From Sphingomonadales bacterium UBA2369 (GTDB taxonomy: Bacteria > Pseudomonadota > Alphaproteobacteria > Sphingomonadales > Sphingomonadaceae): a stretch of 64,000 nucleotides of DNA. Within the stretch, counting starts at the first letter, position 1; each line of letters opens with the position of its first letter. The position numbers and the translations under genes were made by a program. Of the stretch, positions 1 through 8,963 are shown piece by piece. The stretch spans positions 128,855 through 192,854 of the forward strand of contig DDTH01000008.1 in NCBI GenBank assembly GCA_002344055.1. The letters are read 5' to 3'. A model generated the notes under the pieces. It had not been told where the DNA came from. It saw only the letters and a program-made list of their open reading frames with translations, and searched no databases.

Positions 1-2685
1 GGCCAGGATCGTCTCGGCCGCCGCATACGCTTCCGGCCGCTCGGCCAGATCGTCGAACGCTCCCGCCGCCGCCAGGCTTTCCAGCTGGCGCCGGTTCAGC
101 GCACGCGGGTCGATCCGCGCCGCCAGATCGTCCAGGCTCTTGAAGCTGCCCTGGGCCACGCGCTCGGCGACCAATTGCTCCATCGCCTTCTCGCCAACGC
201 CTTTCAGCGCCCCGAGCGCGTAGCGAACCGCGAAACCATCGCCATGCGGCTCCACCTCGAAATCCGCGCCGCTCGCATTCACCGCGGGCGGAAGACAGAC
301 ATGGCCGCCGCGCCTGAGATCGTCGATGAAGATGGCGAGCTTGTCGGTCTGGTGGATGTCGAAGCTCATCGACGCGGCGTAGAATTCGACCGGATAATGC
401 GCCTTCAGCCAGGCCGTCTGATAGGCGACGAGGGCATAGGCGGCGGCGTGGCTCTTGTTGAAGCCGTAGCCGGCGAATTTGTCGATCAAGTCGAACAATT
501 CGTTCGCCTTGGCGGCCGGAATGTCGTTCGCAGTCTTGCAGCCTTCGACGAACGTCGCACGCTGGGCGTCCATCTCCGCCTGAATCTTCTTGCCCATCGC
601 GCGGCGCAGCAGGTCGGCGCCGCCCAGGCTGTAGCCGGCCAGAATCTGGGCGGCCTGCATCACCTGCTCCTGATAGACGAAGATGCCGTAGGTCTCGGCG
701 AGCACCTCCTCGAGCAGAGGATGCGGATATTCGATTTCGGCGCGGCCATTCTTGCGGTCGCCGAACATCGGAATATTGTCCATCGGCCCCGGGCGGTAGA
801 GCGAAACGAGCGCGATGATGTCGCCAAAATTGCTCGGGCGAACCGCCGCCAGCGTGCGCCGCATGCCGTCCGATTCCAGCTGGAACACGCCGACCGTGTC
901 GCCACGCTGGAGCAAGGCATAGACGGCCGGATCGTCCCAGGAGAGCGCGTCCAGATCGACATGGACGCCGCGCTGCTCAAGCAATTCGGTCGCCCGGCGG
1001 AGGACCGAGAGCGTCTTCAGACCCAGGAAGTCGAACTTCACCAGCCCCGCAGCCTCGACATATTTCATATCGAACTGCGTCACCGGCATGTCGGACCGCG
1101 GATCGCGGTACATCGGCACCAATTCGCTCAGCGGCCGATCGCCGATCACCACGCCTGCCGCGTGGGTCGAGCTGTGCCTCGGGAGCCCTTCCAGCTTCAT
1201 TGCCAGATCGAACAGGCGGCGCACCTGCACGTCATCCTTGAACTCGGCGGCAAGCTCGGAAACACCGTTCAGCGCGCGCTTCAGATCCCAGGGATCGGTC
1301 GGATGGTTCGGCACCAATTTGGCCAGCCGATCGACCTGGCCATAGGGCATTTGCAGCACGCGGCCGGTATCCTTCAACACCGCGCGCGCCTTCAGCTTTC
1401 CGAAGGTGATGATCTGCGCGACCTTGTCATTGCCGTAGCGGCCCTGGACGTAACGGATCACCTCGCCACGCCGGGTTTCGCAGAAATCGATGTCGAAGTC
1501 CGGCATCGACACACGTTCGGGATTGAGGAAGCGTTCGAACAGCAGGCCCAATTTGATCGGGTCGAGATCGGTGATGGTCAGCGACCAGGCGACGACCGAA
1601 CCGGCGCCGGAACCGCGCCCCGGCCCCACCGGAATGCCCTGCTCCTTCGCCCATTTGATGAAATCGGCGACGATCAGAAAATAGCCGGGGAAACCCATGC
1701 CGGCGATGACATCGACCTCGAACTCCAGCCGTTCGAAATAGCCGCGCCTCTCCTCGTCGCTCAGCTCCGTCCGCCCGGCCAGCCGCGCCTCCAGCCCCTC
1801 GTGCGCGTCGCGGCGGAGCTGCTCCGCCTCGCTCGCCGTGTCGCCGGCGACGCTGGGCAGGATCGGCTTGCGCGCCGGCGCACCGAACGCGCTCCGTTGC
1901 GCGATGACCCGGCTATTGTCGATCGCATCCGGCAAATCGGCGAACAGGCGTCGCATCTCGTCCGCCGGCTTGATCCACGCTTCGGGAGAGGAACGCTCCC
2001 GGTCGTCGCGGTCGATCTGGCTCGACTGGGCGATGCACAGCATCGCGTCATGCGCGCCGTGAAACTCCGCTTCGGCGAAGCAGGCCGGGTTGGTCGCCAC
2101 TAGAGGCAGCCCCCGCGCATCGGCCAGGGTCACCAACGCCGCCTCGGCCGCAGTCTCGACCGGGTCGCCGCGCCGGCTGATCTCGACATAGAGCCGGTTC
2201 GGAAAGAGCGCCTGCAGCCGGTCCAGCATTGCCTCGGCGTCCGCATTCTGCTCCGCCGCCAGCAACCGCGTGACCGCCCCCTCGCGGCCGCCGGTCAGAG
2301 CGATCAGGCCGCCCGTGCGCCCCTCCAGCGCCGCGAACGATACATGCGCTTCCTGTTCGATCGGGCGGTCGAGATGCGCCGCCGAGACCAAAGCACACAG
2401 ATTCTCGTAACCGGCCTGGTCCTGCGCCAGCAAAGCGAGCCAGTCGATCTGCCCTTCACGATCCGGCCGCGCCACGCCGAGCAGCGCCCCGACAATCGGT
2501 TGTACCCCAGCCTTGTAACAGGCCTCGGTGAACGGCATCGCCGCGTAGAGTCCGTTCCGATCCACCAAGGCCGCCGCCGGCAAGCCCAGCGCCTTGGCCC
2601 GCGTGGCAATCGCCTTCGGATCGATCGCGCCTTCCAGCATTGAATAGCAGGAGAAGACGCGAAGCGGGACGTAGGGAGCGACCAT
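1..2685 (-). CDS. dnaE: DNA polymerase III alpha subunit (C-terminus beyond window)
   Basis: This is the replicative polymerase, the catalytic chain of the DNA polymerase III core. The frame is open from an ATG at 2685 to the left edge, about 895 codons, so the end of the gene lies outside. The N-terminal PHP domain begins LRVFSCYSMLEG. The palm carries PDFDIDFCETRRGEVIRYV with two catalytic Asp, and the fingers carry GYGFNKSHAAAYALVAYQT. GPGRGSGAGSVVAW is also typical of DnaE. The PHP metal-ligand positions that read HLRVHSDYS in E. coli are PLRVFSCYS here, so this PHP domain is probably inactive. No strong ribosome binding site precedes the ATG. The gene lies downstream of gpx in the same orientation. 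Confidence 0.96.
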   Translation of the reverse strand, partial: MVAPYVPLRVFSCYSMLEGAIDPKAIATRAKALGLPAAALVDRNGLYAAMPFTEACYKAGVQPIVGALLGVARPDREGQIDWLALLAQDQAGYENLCALVSAAHLDRPIEQEAHVSFAALEGRTGGLIALTGGREGAVTRLLAAEQNADAEAMLDRLQALFPNRLYVEISRRGDPVETAAEAALVTLADARGLPLVATNPACFAEAEFHGAHDAMLCIAQSSQIDRDDRERSSPEAWIKPADEMRRLFADLPDAIDNSRVIAQRSAFGAPARKPILPSVAGDTASEAEQLRRDAHEGLEARLAGRTELSDEERRGYFERLEFEVDVIAGMGFPGYFLIVADFIKWAKEQGIPVGPGRGSGAGSVVAWSLTITDLDPIKLGLLFERFLNPERVSMPDFDIDFCETRRGEVIRYVQGRYGNDKVAQIITFGKLKARAVLKDTGRVLQMPYGQVDRLAKLVPNHPTDPWDLKRALNGVSELAAEFKDDVQVRRLFDLAMKLEGLPRHSSTHAAGVVIGDRPLSELVPMYRDPRSDMPVTQFDMKYVEAAGLVKFDFLGLKTLSVLRRATELLEQRGVHVDLDALSWDDPAVYALLQRGDTVGVFQLESDGMRRTLAAVRPSNFGDIIALVSLYRPGPMDNIPMFGDRKNGRAEIEYPHPLLEEVLAETYGIFVYQEQVMQAAQILAGYSLGGADLLRRAMGKKIQAEMDAQRATFVEGCKTANDIPAAKANELFDLIDKFAGYGFNKSHAAAYALVAYQTAWLKAHYPVEFYAASMSFDIHQTDKLAIFIDDLRRGGHVCLPPAVNASGADFEVEPHGDGFAVRYALGALKGVGEKAMEQLVAERVAQGSFKSLDDLAARIDPRALNRRQLESLAAAGAFDDLAERPEAYAAAETILA

Positions 2686-2744
2686 GCCCTTTTATGTGGG
2701 GATCACGCCGCGATGGGAACAGCCGGGACCGGCTTGTCCACAGC

Positions 2745-3227
2745 TTATCCGAGCAATTTCTCGATATCCCGCTCCAGCGCTTCCGGCTTGGTGGTCGGGG
2801 CGTAGCGATCAACGACCTTGCCGTCCCGACCAACGAGGAATTTGGTGAAGTTCCACTTGATTGCTTCGCTGCCGAGCAGGCCCTTGGCCTCGCTCTTCAG
2901 GTGGCGGAACACAGGCGCAGCGTCGGGGCCGTTGACGTCGATTTTGCCGAAGACCGGGAAGGTCACGTCGTAGCTCAGCTTGCAGAAATTCGCGATTTCC
3001 ACCGCGTTGCCGGGTTCCTGCGCGCCGAACTGGTTGCAGGGGAAAGCCAGCACCGTGAAGCCGCGATCCTTATACTTGCGGTAGAGCGCCTCCAGCCCCT
3101 CATATTGCGGCGTGAACCCGCATTTCGATGCCGTGTTGACGATCAGCAGCACCTGCCCGGCATAACCCGACAGGTCAGCCTCGCTGCCATCGGCCGCGCG
3201 CACGGACAGGCTGGTCAGGTCGGTCAT
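2745..3227 (-). CDS. gpx: Glutathione peroxidase family protein
   Basis: This 160-residue thiol peroxidase has a thioredoxin fold and reduces hydrogen peroxide or organic hydroperoxides. The peroxidatic Cys lies in NTASKCGFTPQY. The Gln motif FPCNQFGAQEPG contains a second Cys, the likely resolving residue of thioredoxin-dependent Cys-GPx enzymes. The Trp/Asn motif is KWNFTKF. Length and the full tetrad (Cys, Gln, Trp, Asn) match bacterial BtuE/Gpx proteins. There is no signal peptide, so it is probably cytoplasmic. Its ATG overlaps the stop of the upstream secreted-protein gene by 4 bp (ATGA), suggesting translational coupling. Confidence 0.93.
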   Translation of the reverse strand: MTDLTSLSVRAADGSEADLSGYAGQVLLIVNTASKCGFTPQYEGLEALYRKYKDRGFTVLAFPCNQFGAQEPGNAVEIANFCKLSYDVTFPVFGKIDVNGPDAAPVFRHLKSEAKGLLGSEAIKWNFTKFLVGRDGKVVDRYAPTTKPEALERDIEKLLG

Positions 3228-3769
3228 GGATTGCCTTCCGGTTGGGGAGCGGGACGATAGGTGAAGTCGAACGAAGGCGTCCAGCTTCGGCCGCCGTCAA
3301 TCGACACCTGCCCATGCTGGCGCACAATGCCGCCGGCGCCGCGTTCGTAGCGCATTTTCACGATGCCGTTCTGGCCCTGCGGTCCGCTGCCCGCCCAGGG
3401 GCCGGTCAGTTCCATCGCCCCGTCGACCATGCCGCCGCTAAACTCCGCCCACAGACCGCTGGAATCGACCCAGGTCTGCCGCCAGTTGCGGCTCTCCGGG
3501 CGCCAGGCGCTGAAGCTGCCGCCGCCCTGCCCTTGCAGCGGCATCCAATTCTCGCGGATCGCGCAGCCATTATAGCGCCGCTCGATCAGGCTGCGCGCGA
3601 CGAGCGTATCGGTGCCGGTGCGGTAGACGTCCCAGGCGCCGACCCAATAGTCGAACTGGCGGTGCTCGGCGGTGGCGCAAGCGGGCGGCGGCGATGGCTG
3701 CGGCGGCTGCGGCAGCTGGCCGGCCGTTTGCAGCAGGGCGAAAAGAGCGGGCGCGGCGACGAAGCTCAT
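3224..3769 (-). CDS. Secreted DUF1579-like hypothetical protein
   Basis: This 181-residue protein has an N-terminal hydrophobic stretch (about residues 3-18), followed by a Pro-rich linker and then the globular start HRQFDYWVGAWDVYR. That FDYWxGxWxV pattern resembles the small beta-barrel families DUF1579 and relatives, which are periplasmic or secreted in many proteobacteria. No catalytic residues are recognisable and the function is unknown. A clear GGAGG ribosome binding site lies 5 bp before the ATG at 3769. The stop overlaps the gpx start, so the two are probably one transcript. The DUF assignment is from pattern recognition only. Confidence 0.75.
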   Translation of the reverse strand: MSFVAAPALFALLQTAGQLPQPPQPSPPPACATAEHRQFDYWVGAWDVYRTGTDTLVARSLIERRYNGCAIRENWMPLQGQGGGSFSAWRPESRNWRQTWVDSSGLWAEFSGGMVDGAMELTGPWAGSGPQGQNGIVKMRYERGAGGIVRQHGQVSIDGGRSWTPSFDFTYRPAPQPEGNP

Positions 3770-3805
3770 CGAAACCTCCGGATCGATCGGCCCGCCGCGA
3801 TCCTG

Positions 3806-4477
3806 CTACGTCAGCACCCCGTCGTGCAAGCGCAAAACCCGGTCCATGCGCGCCGCCAGCCGTTCGTTGTGGGTCGCGACCAGGGCCGCGCCCGCTTCCT
3901 CGCGGACCAGGCGGAGGAATTCGTCGAGCACCAGATCGGCGGTCGCTTCGTCCAGATTTCCGGTCGGCTCGTCGGCCAGCACCAGGGCAGGCCGGATCGC
4001 CAGCGCGCGTGCCACCGCGACGCGCTGCTGCTCGCCGCCGGACAATTTGGACGGGCGGTGAGTCAGCCGCTGGTCGAGTCCCAGCGCGCCGAGCAGGCTT
4101 TCCGCCCGCGCCTGCGCGTCGGCCCGGGTCGCGCCGTTGATCAATTGCGGCAGCACCACATTCTCGGCCGCGGAGAAATCGGGCAGCAGGTGATGGAATT
4201 GATAGACGAAGCCGAGCCGTTCCCGACGCAGCCGGGTCCGCTCCTTGTCGTCCGCCGATGCCGCCGGCTGGCCTTCGATCCGGATATCGCCCTCGAAGCC
4301 GCCCTCGAGCAGCCCGACCGCCTGCAGCAGGGTCGATTTGCCCGATCCCGACGGCCCCAGCAACGCCACGATCTCGCCCTGCTTCACCGCGAAATCGACG
4401 CCGCGCAGCACGTCGATCCGCACCCCGCCCTGTTCGAACGACCTTTTGAGGCCAGTGACGGCCAGCACGTCACTCAT
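3806..4477 (-). CDS. lolD: Lipoprotein-releasing system ATPase LolD
   Basis: LolD powers release of outer-membrane lipoproteins from the inner membrane to the chaperone LolA. The 223-residue ABC ATPase shows Walker A GPSGSGKST, the Q-loop region GFVYQFHHLLPDFSAAENV, signature LSGGEQQRVAVARAL and Walker B LVLADEPTGNLD. The FHHLLPDF segment is characteristic of the LolD/MacB group. It overlaps the end of the lolC/E permease gene by 8 bp, so permease and ATPase are co-translated. Length is normal for the family. Confidence 0.96.
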   Translation of the reverse strand: MSDVLAVTGLKRSFEQGGVRIDVLRGVDFAVKQGEIVALLGPSGSGKSTLLQAVGLLEGGFEGDIRIEGQPAASADDKERTRLRRERLGFVYQFHHLLPDFSAAENVVLPQLINGATRADAQARAESLLGALGLDQRLTHRPSKLSGGEQQRVAVARALAIRPALVLADEPTGNLDEATADLVLDEFLRLVREEAGAALVATHNERLAARMDRVLRLHDGVLT

Positions 4478-5720
4478 AACGCAGCACCTGCACCGGATCG
4501 GTCCGCGACGCGCGCCAGGCGGGGAAGAGGGTGAAGATGAAGCAGAGCGTCAGCGCCATCACCACGATCGCCACAACCTCGACCGGATCGGTTCGCGCCG
4601 GCAATTCGGTGAGGAAGCGGACCGTCGGGTCCCACAGATTCTTGCCCGATACGAGCTGGAAGAATTCCACCACCGGCTGGCGGTAGTGCAGGCCGAGCAG
4701 GCCGAGCAGCAGCCCGAAGACGATCCCCAGCATGCCGATGCTGAGGCCGACGGTCATGAAGATCTTCATGATCCCCGCCCGCGTCGCGCCCATCGTGCGC
4801 AGGATGGCGATGTCGCGATGCTTGGCACGCACCAGCATGATCAAAGACGACAGGATGTTGAACGCCGCCACGAGCACGATGATCGACAGCACGACGAACA
4901 TCACCACGCGCTCCACCTGCAGCGCGTCGAAGATTTCGGCGTTCAGCCGCCGCCAGTCGGACACGACGGCGCCGGGCGGCGCGGCCTCGACGATCGGCGC
5001 GACGATCTGCCCGACCCTGTCCGGGTCGCTGGTCTGCACCTCGATCATGCTGATCGCATTGTCCATCAGGAGGAAGCTCTGCGCATCCTCCATCGGCATG
5101 ATGATGTAGGCCTTGTCGAAATCGTACAGCCCGACCTCGAAGGTCGCGACGATGTTGTAGGAGACGATCCGCGGCACCGTGCCGAAGGGCGTGCTGCGTC
5201 CTTCCGGGATGATCAGGCTGACGGTCGAACCGACATTCACGCCCAGCAATTCGGCGAGCCGCGAGCCCATCGCGACATTGTCCGTCCCGGGCCGCACCTC
5301 GGCCAGGTCACCAGCCATGACATTGTCGCGGATCAGCGCGTTGGCCTGCAGATCCTCAACCCGCATGCCGCGCAGCAAGGCGCCTTCCACCCGCCCCTCA
5401 TTGCTCGCCATCAGCGGCTGGGTGATCAGCGGCGTTGCCTCGGTGACGCCCGGCGTGCGCCGCGCCGTTTCCAGGATCGGCTGCCAATTCTCCAGCCGCC
5501 CGCCATAGGCCTGAATAACCGCATGGCCGTTCAGCCCCACGACCTTGTCGAACAGCTCGGCGCGGAAGCCGTTCATCACGCTCATCACGATGACGAGCGC
5601 GGCCACGCCGAGCATCACCGCGAACAGCGAGATGCCGGCGACAAGGAAAATGAACCCCTCGCCCTTGCCCGGCAGCAGATAGCGCCGGGTGATCATCCGC
5701 TCGTAGCGCGAAAGGATCAC
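4470..5720 (-). CDS. lolC: Lipoprotein-releasing system permease LolC/LolE
   Basis: This 416-residue inner-membrane permease has one N-terminal transmembrane helix (IFLVAGISLFAVMLGVAALVIVMSVMNGF), a large periplasmic domain and three C-terminal helices, the MacB/FtsX topology of LolC and LolE. Only one permease gene is present, so it probably works as a homodimer with LolD. The start is GTG at 5720, overlapping the proS stop by 4 bp (GTGA). The C-terminal end HLFPAWRASRTDPVQVLRYE-like segment is typical of the family. Gene order proS-lolC-lolD makes a tight three-gene unit. Confidence 0.95.
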   Translation of the reverse strand: MILSRYERMITRRYLLPGKGEGFIFLVAGISLFAVMLGVAALVIVMSVMNGFRAELFDKVVGLNGHAVIQAYGGRLENWQPILETARRTPGVTEATPLITQPLMASNEGRVEGALLRGMRVEDLQANALIRDNVMAGDLAEVRPGTDNVAMGSRLAELLGVNVGSTVSLIIPEGRSTPFGTVPRIVSYNIVATFEVGLYDFDKAYIIMPMEDAQSFLLMDNAISMIEVQTSDPDRVGQIVAPIVEAAPPGAVVSDWRRLNAEIFDALQVERVVMFVVLSIIVLVAAFNILSSLIMLVRAKHRDIAILRTMGATRAGIMKIFMTVGLSIGMLGIVFGLLLGLLGLHYRQPVVEFFQLVSGKNLWDPTVRFLTELPARTDPVEVVAIVVMALTLCFIFTLFPAWRASRTDPVQVLRYE

Positions 5721-7045
5721 GCAGCCAGCCTCGCCAGCGCTGCCTCGACCGGCAATTCCTCGCGTTCCCCGGTCCTGCGATTCTTCAGCTCGACCACACC
5801 GCGCGCGATCCCCTTCGGCCCGACAATGAGCTGCCAGGGCAGGCCGATCAGGTCCATCGTCGCGAACTTCGCCCCGCCCCTCTCGTCGCGGTCGTCGTAC
5901 AGCGTCTCGATCCCGGCGGCATTCAGCTTGCCATAGAGATCGTCCGCCGCCGCCGCGCAGCTTTCGTCATCGGCGCGCATGTTGATCAGGCCGACGCGAT
6001 AGGGCGCGACGCTTTCCGGCCAGATGATGCCCGCATCGTCATGGCTCGCCTCGATCATCGCGCCGACCAGACGCGACACGCCGATGCCGTAACTGCCCAT
6101 CTTCGGGTGAACCTGCCCGCCATCGGCGGTCTGGACATTCATGTTCATCGCGTCCGGGCCGGTATAGCGCGTGTCGAAATAGAAGATGTGGCCGACCTCG
6201 ATGCCGCGCGATTGCCTCAGGTCCGCGCCCGCTTCCGACTCGCGCTTCTCGTCGCGCTTCTCGTCGGTCGCCGCATAGTCGTTGGTGAGCCCCGACACGA
6301 AAGCCTGCAGCGCGGCGGGATCGTTCGCATCGACGCCCTCCGCGGCCGCCGAGCGGTCCTGCTCCCACGCCTTGTGATAAAAGACCTCGCTCTCGCCGGA
6401 CGGGGCCAGGATGATGAATTCGTGGCTGAGGTCCCCGCCGATCGGGCCGGTGTCCGCCTGCATCGGGATCGCCGTCAGTCCCATCCGCGCGAAGGTGCGC
6501 AGATAGGCGATGAACATACGATTATAGCTGTGCCGCGCCCCGGCCTCGTCGAGATCGAAGCTGTAGGCGTCCTTCATCAGGAATTCGCGGCCGCGCATGA
6601 CGCCGAAGCGGGGGCGGACCTCGTCGCGGAACTTCCACTGAATGTGGTAGAGGATGCGCGGCAGATCGCGATAGGACTTCACATTGTCGCGGAAGAGCGC
6701 GGTGATCATGTCCTCGTTGGTCGGCCCGTAGAGCATTTCCCGCTCGTGCCGGTCCCTGATCCGCAGCATTTCCGGCCCGTAGGCATCGTAGCGGCCGGTC
6801 TCGCGCCACAGATCGGCCGACTGGATGGTCGGCATCAGCATCTCGACCGCGCCGGCCCGATCCTGCTCCTCGCGGACGATCTGCTCGATCTTCCGCAACA
6901 CCCGCAGGCCCAGCGGCAGCCAGGCATAGATGCCGGCCGCGGTCTGGCGGACCAGGCCGGCGCGGAGCATCAACTGATGGCTGACGATCTGGGCGTCCGA
7001 AGGAGTCTCCTTCATGACGGGCAGGAAATGGCGGGACAGGCGCAT
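5717..7045 (-). CDS. proS: Prolyl-tRNA synthetase (short, alphaproteobacterial type)
   Basis: ProRS charges tRNA-Pro with proline. I place the start at the ATG at 7045 (MRLSRHFLPVMKETP), giving 442 residues. An in-frame extension to 7186 has no homology-like content. Class II motifs are visible: LVRQTAAGIYAWLPLGLRVL, motif 2 FRDEVRPRFGVMRGREFLMKD, and the C-terminal catalytic part YGIGVSRLVGAMIE. The C-terminal anticodon-binding domain is present. The length shows there is no INS editing domain between motifs 2 and 3, as usual in alphaproteobacteria. It is the first gene of the proS-lolC-lolD unit. Confidence 0.95.
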   Translation of the reverse strand: MRLSRHFLPVMKETPSDAQIVSHQLMLRAGLVRQTAAGIYAWLPLGLRVLRKIEQIVREEQDRAGAVEMLMPTIQSADLWRETGRYDAYGPEMLRIRDRHEREMLYGPTNEDMITALFRDNVKSYRDLPRILYHIQWKFRDEVRPRFGVMRGREFLMKDAYSFDLDEAGARHSYNRMFIAYLRTFARMGLTAIPMQADTGPIGGDLSHEFIILAPSGESEVFYHKAWEQDRSAAAEGVDANDPAALQAFVSGLTNDYAATDEKRDEKRESEAGADLRQSRGIEVGHIFYFDTRYTGPDAMNMNVQTADGGQVHPKMGSYGIGVSRLVGAMIEASHDDAGIIWPESVAPYRVGLINMRADDESCAAAADDLYGKLNAAGIETLYDDRDERGGAKFATMDLIGLPWQLIVGPKGIARGVVELKNRRTGEREELPVEAALARLAA

Positions 7046-7131
7046 TTGCGTTGCAGTCTCTACTTTAAGTTGAGAGCGCGCTCCTAAGGATCGACCATTG
7101 CGCTGGCAACCGCGCCGCACTGTGGCAGGAC

Positions 7132-7149
7132 TGTGGCGGCTCCGCCACA
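7132..7149. promoter_or_regulatory. GC-rich inverted repeat upstream of proS
   Basis: TGTGGCGG and CCGCCACA flank a 2-bp centre, giving an 18-bp dyad about 90 bp upstream of proS. It could be an operator or simply a structural palindrome; no regulator is implied by the sequence. It lies just outside the candidate RNA gene described at 7215. Confidence 0.35.
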
Positions 7150-7214
7150 CGGGCGCGGCAATCGGGCAACGGCCGCCTGAAAACACATGACATTCGCCGG
7201 ACGCAATTCTAGCC

Positions 7215-7380
7215 CCGCCTCACGAACTTAGGTCGATTGGTCAGGTTCGGGGAGGCTTCGGCTTGCCGTCTCTTGCGAGGTGAGGCGGTTTGAGCGGGAG
7301 CAATTCCAAGGGGGTGAGACGGATGCGAATCCGTCTCGTAGGTGCCCGGCTTCAGCGATGGAGCCGGGCACTTTCACGTT
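7215..7380 (+). ncRNA. Candidate structured small RNA with terminator-like 3' hairpin
   Basis: The 383-bp gap between divergent proS and the phospholipase D-like gene holds several strong stems. CCGCCTCAC (7215-7223) is complementary to GTGAGGCGG (7280-7288) and encloses a C(UUCG)G tetraloop hairpin near 7252-7264. GAGACGGAT (7316-7324) pairs with ATCCGTCTC (7329-7337). GTGCCCGGCT (7342-7351) pairs with AGCCGGGCAC (7362-7371) and is followed by CTTTCACGTTT, a weak rho-independent terminator. A terminator between divergent genes implies a short rightward transcript of about 160 nt. A possible -35 (ATGACA, near 7188) is weak. It does not match the SRP, tmRNA or RNase P motifs I know; 6S RNA cannot be excluded. 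A 5' leader of the downstream gene is the alternative. Confidence 0.45.
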
Positions 7381-7428
7381 TGGCGCGGATCAGACCGTCC
7401 ATACTTGGCGGCGCCCCTCGCTTTCGGC

Positions 7429-8949
7429 ATGAATGGGGCGATGGACCCCGACGCCCCTCAGGACGCCGAAGAGGCCCCGCCCCTTCCCCCGCTGCAGCCG
7501 CATCCGCTGGAGCCTGGCCGCAATTGCTGGCGGATCGAGCGAGCCGATCAGGCCCGGCTGATCGTCGACGCGGCGGATTACTTCGCGATCGTCCGTCAGG
7601 CGATGATGACGGCCGAGAAACGCATCATGCTGATCGGCTGGGATTTCGACGCCCGCGCGCGGATCGGCCCGGCCTGGCACCCGCAATTCATCCCCGCCAA
7701 TATCGGCCGCTTCGTGCTGTGGCTGGTGCGGCAGCGGCCGGAACTCGAAGTCTATTTGCTACGCTGGGATTTCGGCGCGTTGAAGGCCCTGTTTCGCGGC
7801 ACCACGCCGATCACGGTCGCACGCTGGGCGCTGAACAAGCGCATCCATGTGAAGCTGGACGGCGTCCATCCATTCGGCGCCTCGCATCATCAGAAGATCG
7901 TCGTGATCGACGGCAATCTGGCTTTCTGCGGCGGCATCGACATCACCGGCAACCGCTGGGACACGCGCGCCCACGAGGATGACGATCCCCGCAGGGTCAG
8001 CACCTATGGCGCGCCTTACCCGCCCTGGCACGATTCGACGATGGCGCTGACCGGTCCAGCGGCGCGCGCGCTCGATGAACTGGCGCGCACCCGCTGGCTT
8101 CTCGCCGGCGGCGGCGAATTGCCGGAGCTGCCCGACCGGCCAGCGGTCTGGCCGGACGGGCTGAAACCGCATTTCACCGGCGTGGACGTCGCCATCTCCC
8201 GCACCCAGCCGCTCTATGGCGCGATGGAGGAAGCGCACGAGATCGAGGCGCTCTATCTCGACATGATCGCCCGGGCGAAGCGCACCGTCTATATAGAGGG
8301 CCAATATTTCGCTTCCGGCCTGATCGCCGAGGCGATCGCGCGGCGTCTGGGCGAACCGGACGGCCCGGAATTCGTGCTGGTCACCCCCCAATGGGCGCAT
8401 GGCTGGCTGGAACAGGTGGCGATGGACACGGCCCGCTCACGCCTGTTCGAGGCGGTGAAGCAATATGACAAATATGACCGCTTCCGCATCTACATGCCCT
8501 TCACCGCGAAGGGCGAGGCGATCTACGTCCACGCCAAGATCATGATCGTCGATGACGAATTGTTCCGACAGGGTTCGTCCAACCTGAACAATCGTTCGAT
8601 GCGGCTCGACACCGAATGCGATGTGACGCTCGACGCCTCGCTGCCCGGGCACGACCGCATCCGCCCGCAAATCACCGCCCTGCGCGACGACCTCGTCGCC
8701 GAACATCTCGGCGTGAAGCCGGCCGAAGTCACAAAAGCATCGGAAGAGACCGGCTCATTGATCCAGGCGGTCGAACGGCTGCGCGGCGGCGGCCGCAGCC
8801 TACATGTCTACGAGCCGCCGCCCCTCACTCTCGGTGGCAAGTTCGTCGCGGAGAACCAGCTGCTGGATCCCGAAGGTCCCGGGAGCGCCTTCGAGCCGCT
8901 GACGAAGCGCAACCTGTTCCGGCGGCTGCGCAAGCCGAAAGACAGTTAG
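7429..8949 (+). CDS. Phospholipase D-like protein with two HKD motifs
   Basis: The protein has about 506 residues and carries two PLD active-site motifs: HHQKIVVIDGNLAFCGG in the N-terminal half and HAKIMIVDDELFRQGSSNLNNRS in the C-terminal half. That is the arrangement of phosphatidyltransferase/phospholipase D enzymes, which act on phosphodiester bonds of phospholipids. No signal peptide or clear membrane helix is visible. The first in-frame ATG beyond the upstream hairpin is at 7429, and a second at 7441 is equally possible. Neither has an ideal ribosome binding site. A cardiolipin-synthase role is conceivable, but the family is broad. It converges with the PilZ gene. Confidence 0.9.
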   Translation: MNGAMDPDAPQDAEEAPPLPPLQPHPLEPGRNCWRIERADQARLIVDAADYFAIVRQAMMTAEKRIMLIGWDFDARARIGPAWHPQFIPANIGRFVLWLVRQRPELEVYLLRWDFGALKALFRGTTPITVARWALNKRIHVKLDGVHPFGASHHQKIVVIDGNLAFCGGIDITGNRWDTRAHEDDDPRRVSTYGAPYPPWHDSTMALTGPAARALDELARTRWLLAGGGELPELPDRPAVWPDGLKPHFTGVDVAISRTQPLYGAMEEAHEIEALYLDMIARAKRTVYIEGQYFASGLIAEAIARRLGEPDGPEFVLVTPQWAHGWLEQVAMDTARSRLFEAVKQYDKYDRFRIYMPFTAKGEAIYVHAKIMIVDDELFRQGSSNLNNRSMRLDTECDVTLDASLPGHDRIRPQITALRDDLVAEHLGVKPAEVTKASEETGSLIQAVERLRGGGRSLHVYEPPPLTLGGKFVAENQLLDPEGPGSAFEPLTKRNLFRRLRKPKDS

Positions 8950-8963
8950 CGCGCAAAAGAACC

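Noticed and set aside
175..2103. A 642-codon open frame on the plus strand
   Set aside because: It runs antisense to dnaE, whose minus-strand translation has full family motifs; the plus-strand protein shows only the Arg/His/Leu-rich composition of GC-rich shadow frames.
7240..7270. Partial likeness to the SRP RNA core (GGTCAGG...CGG)
   Set aside because: The GNAR tetraloop and AGCAG bulge of SRP RNA are missing, so the candidate RNA is not called ffs.
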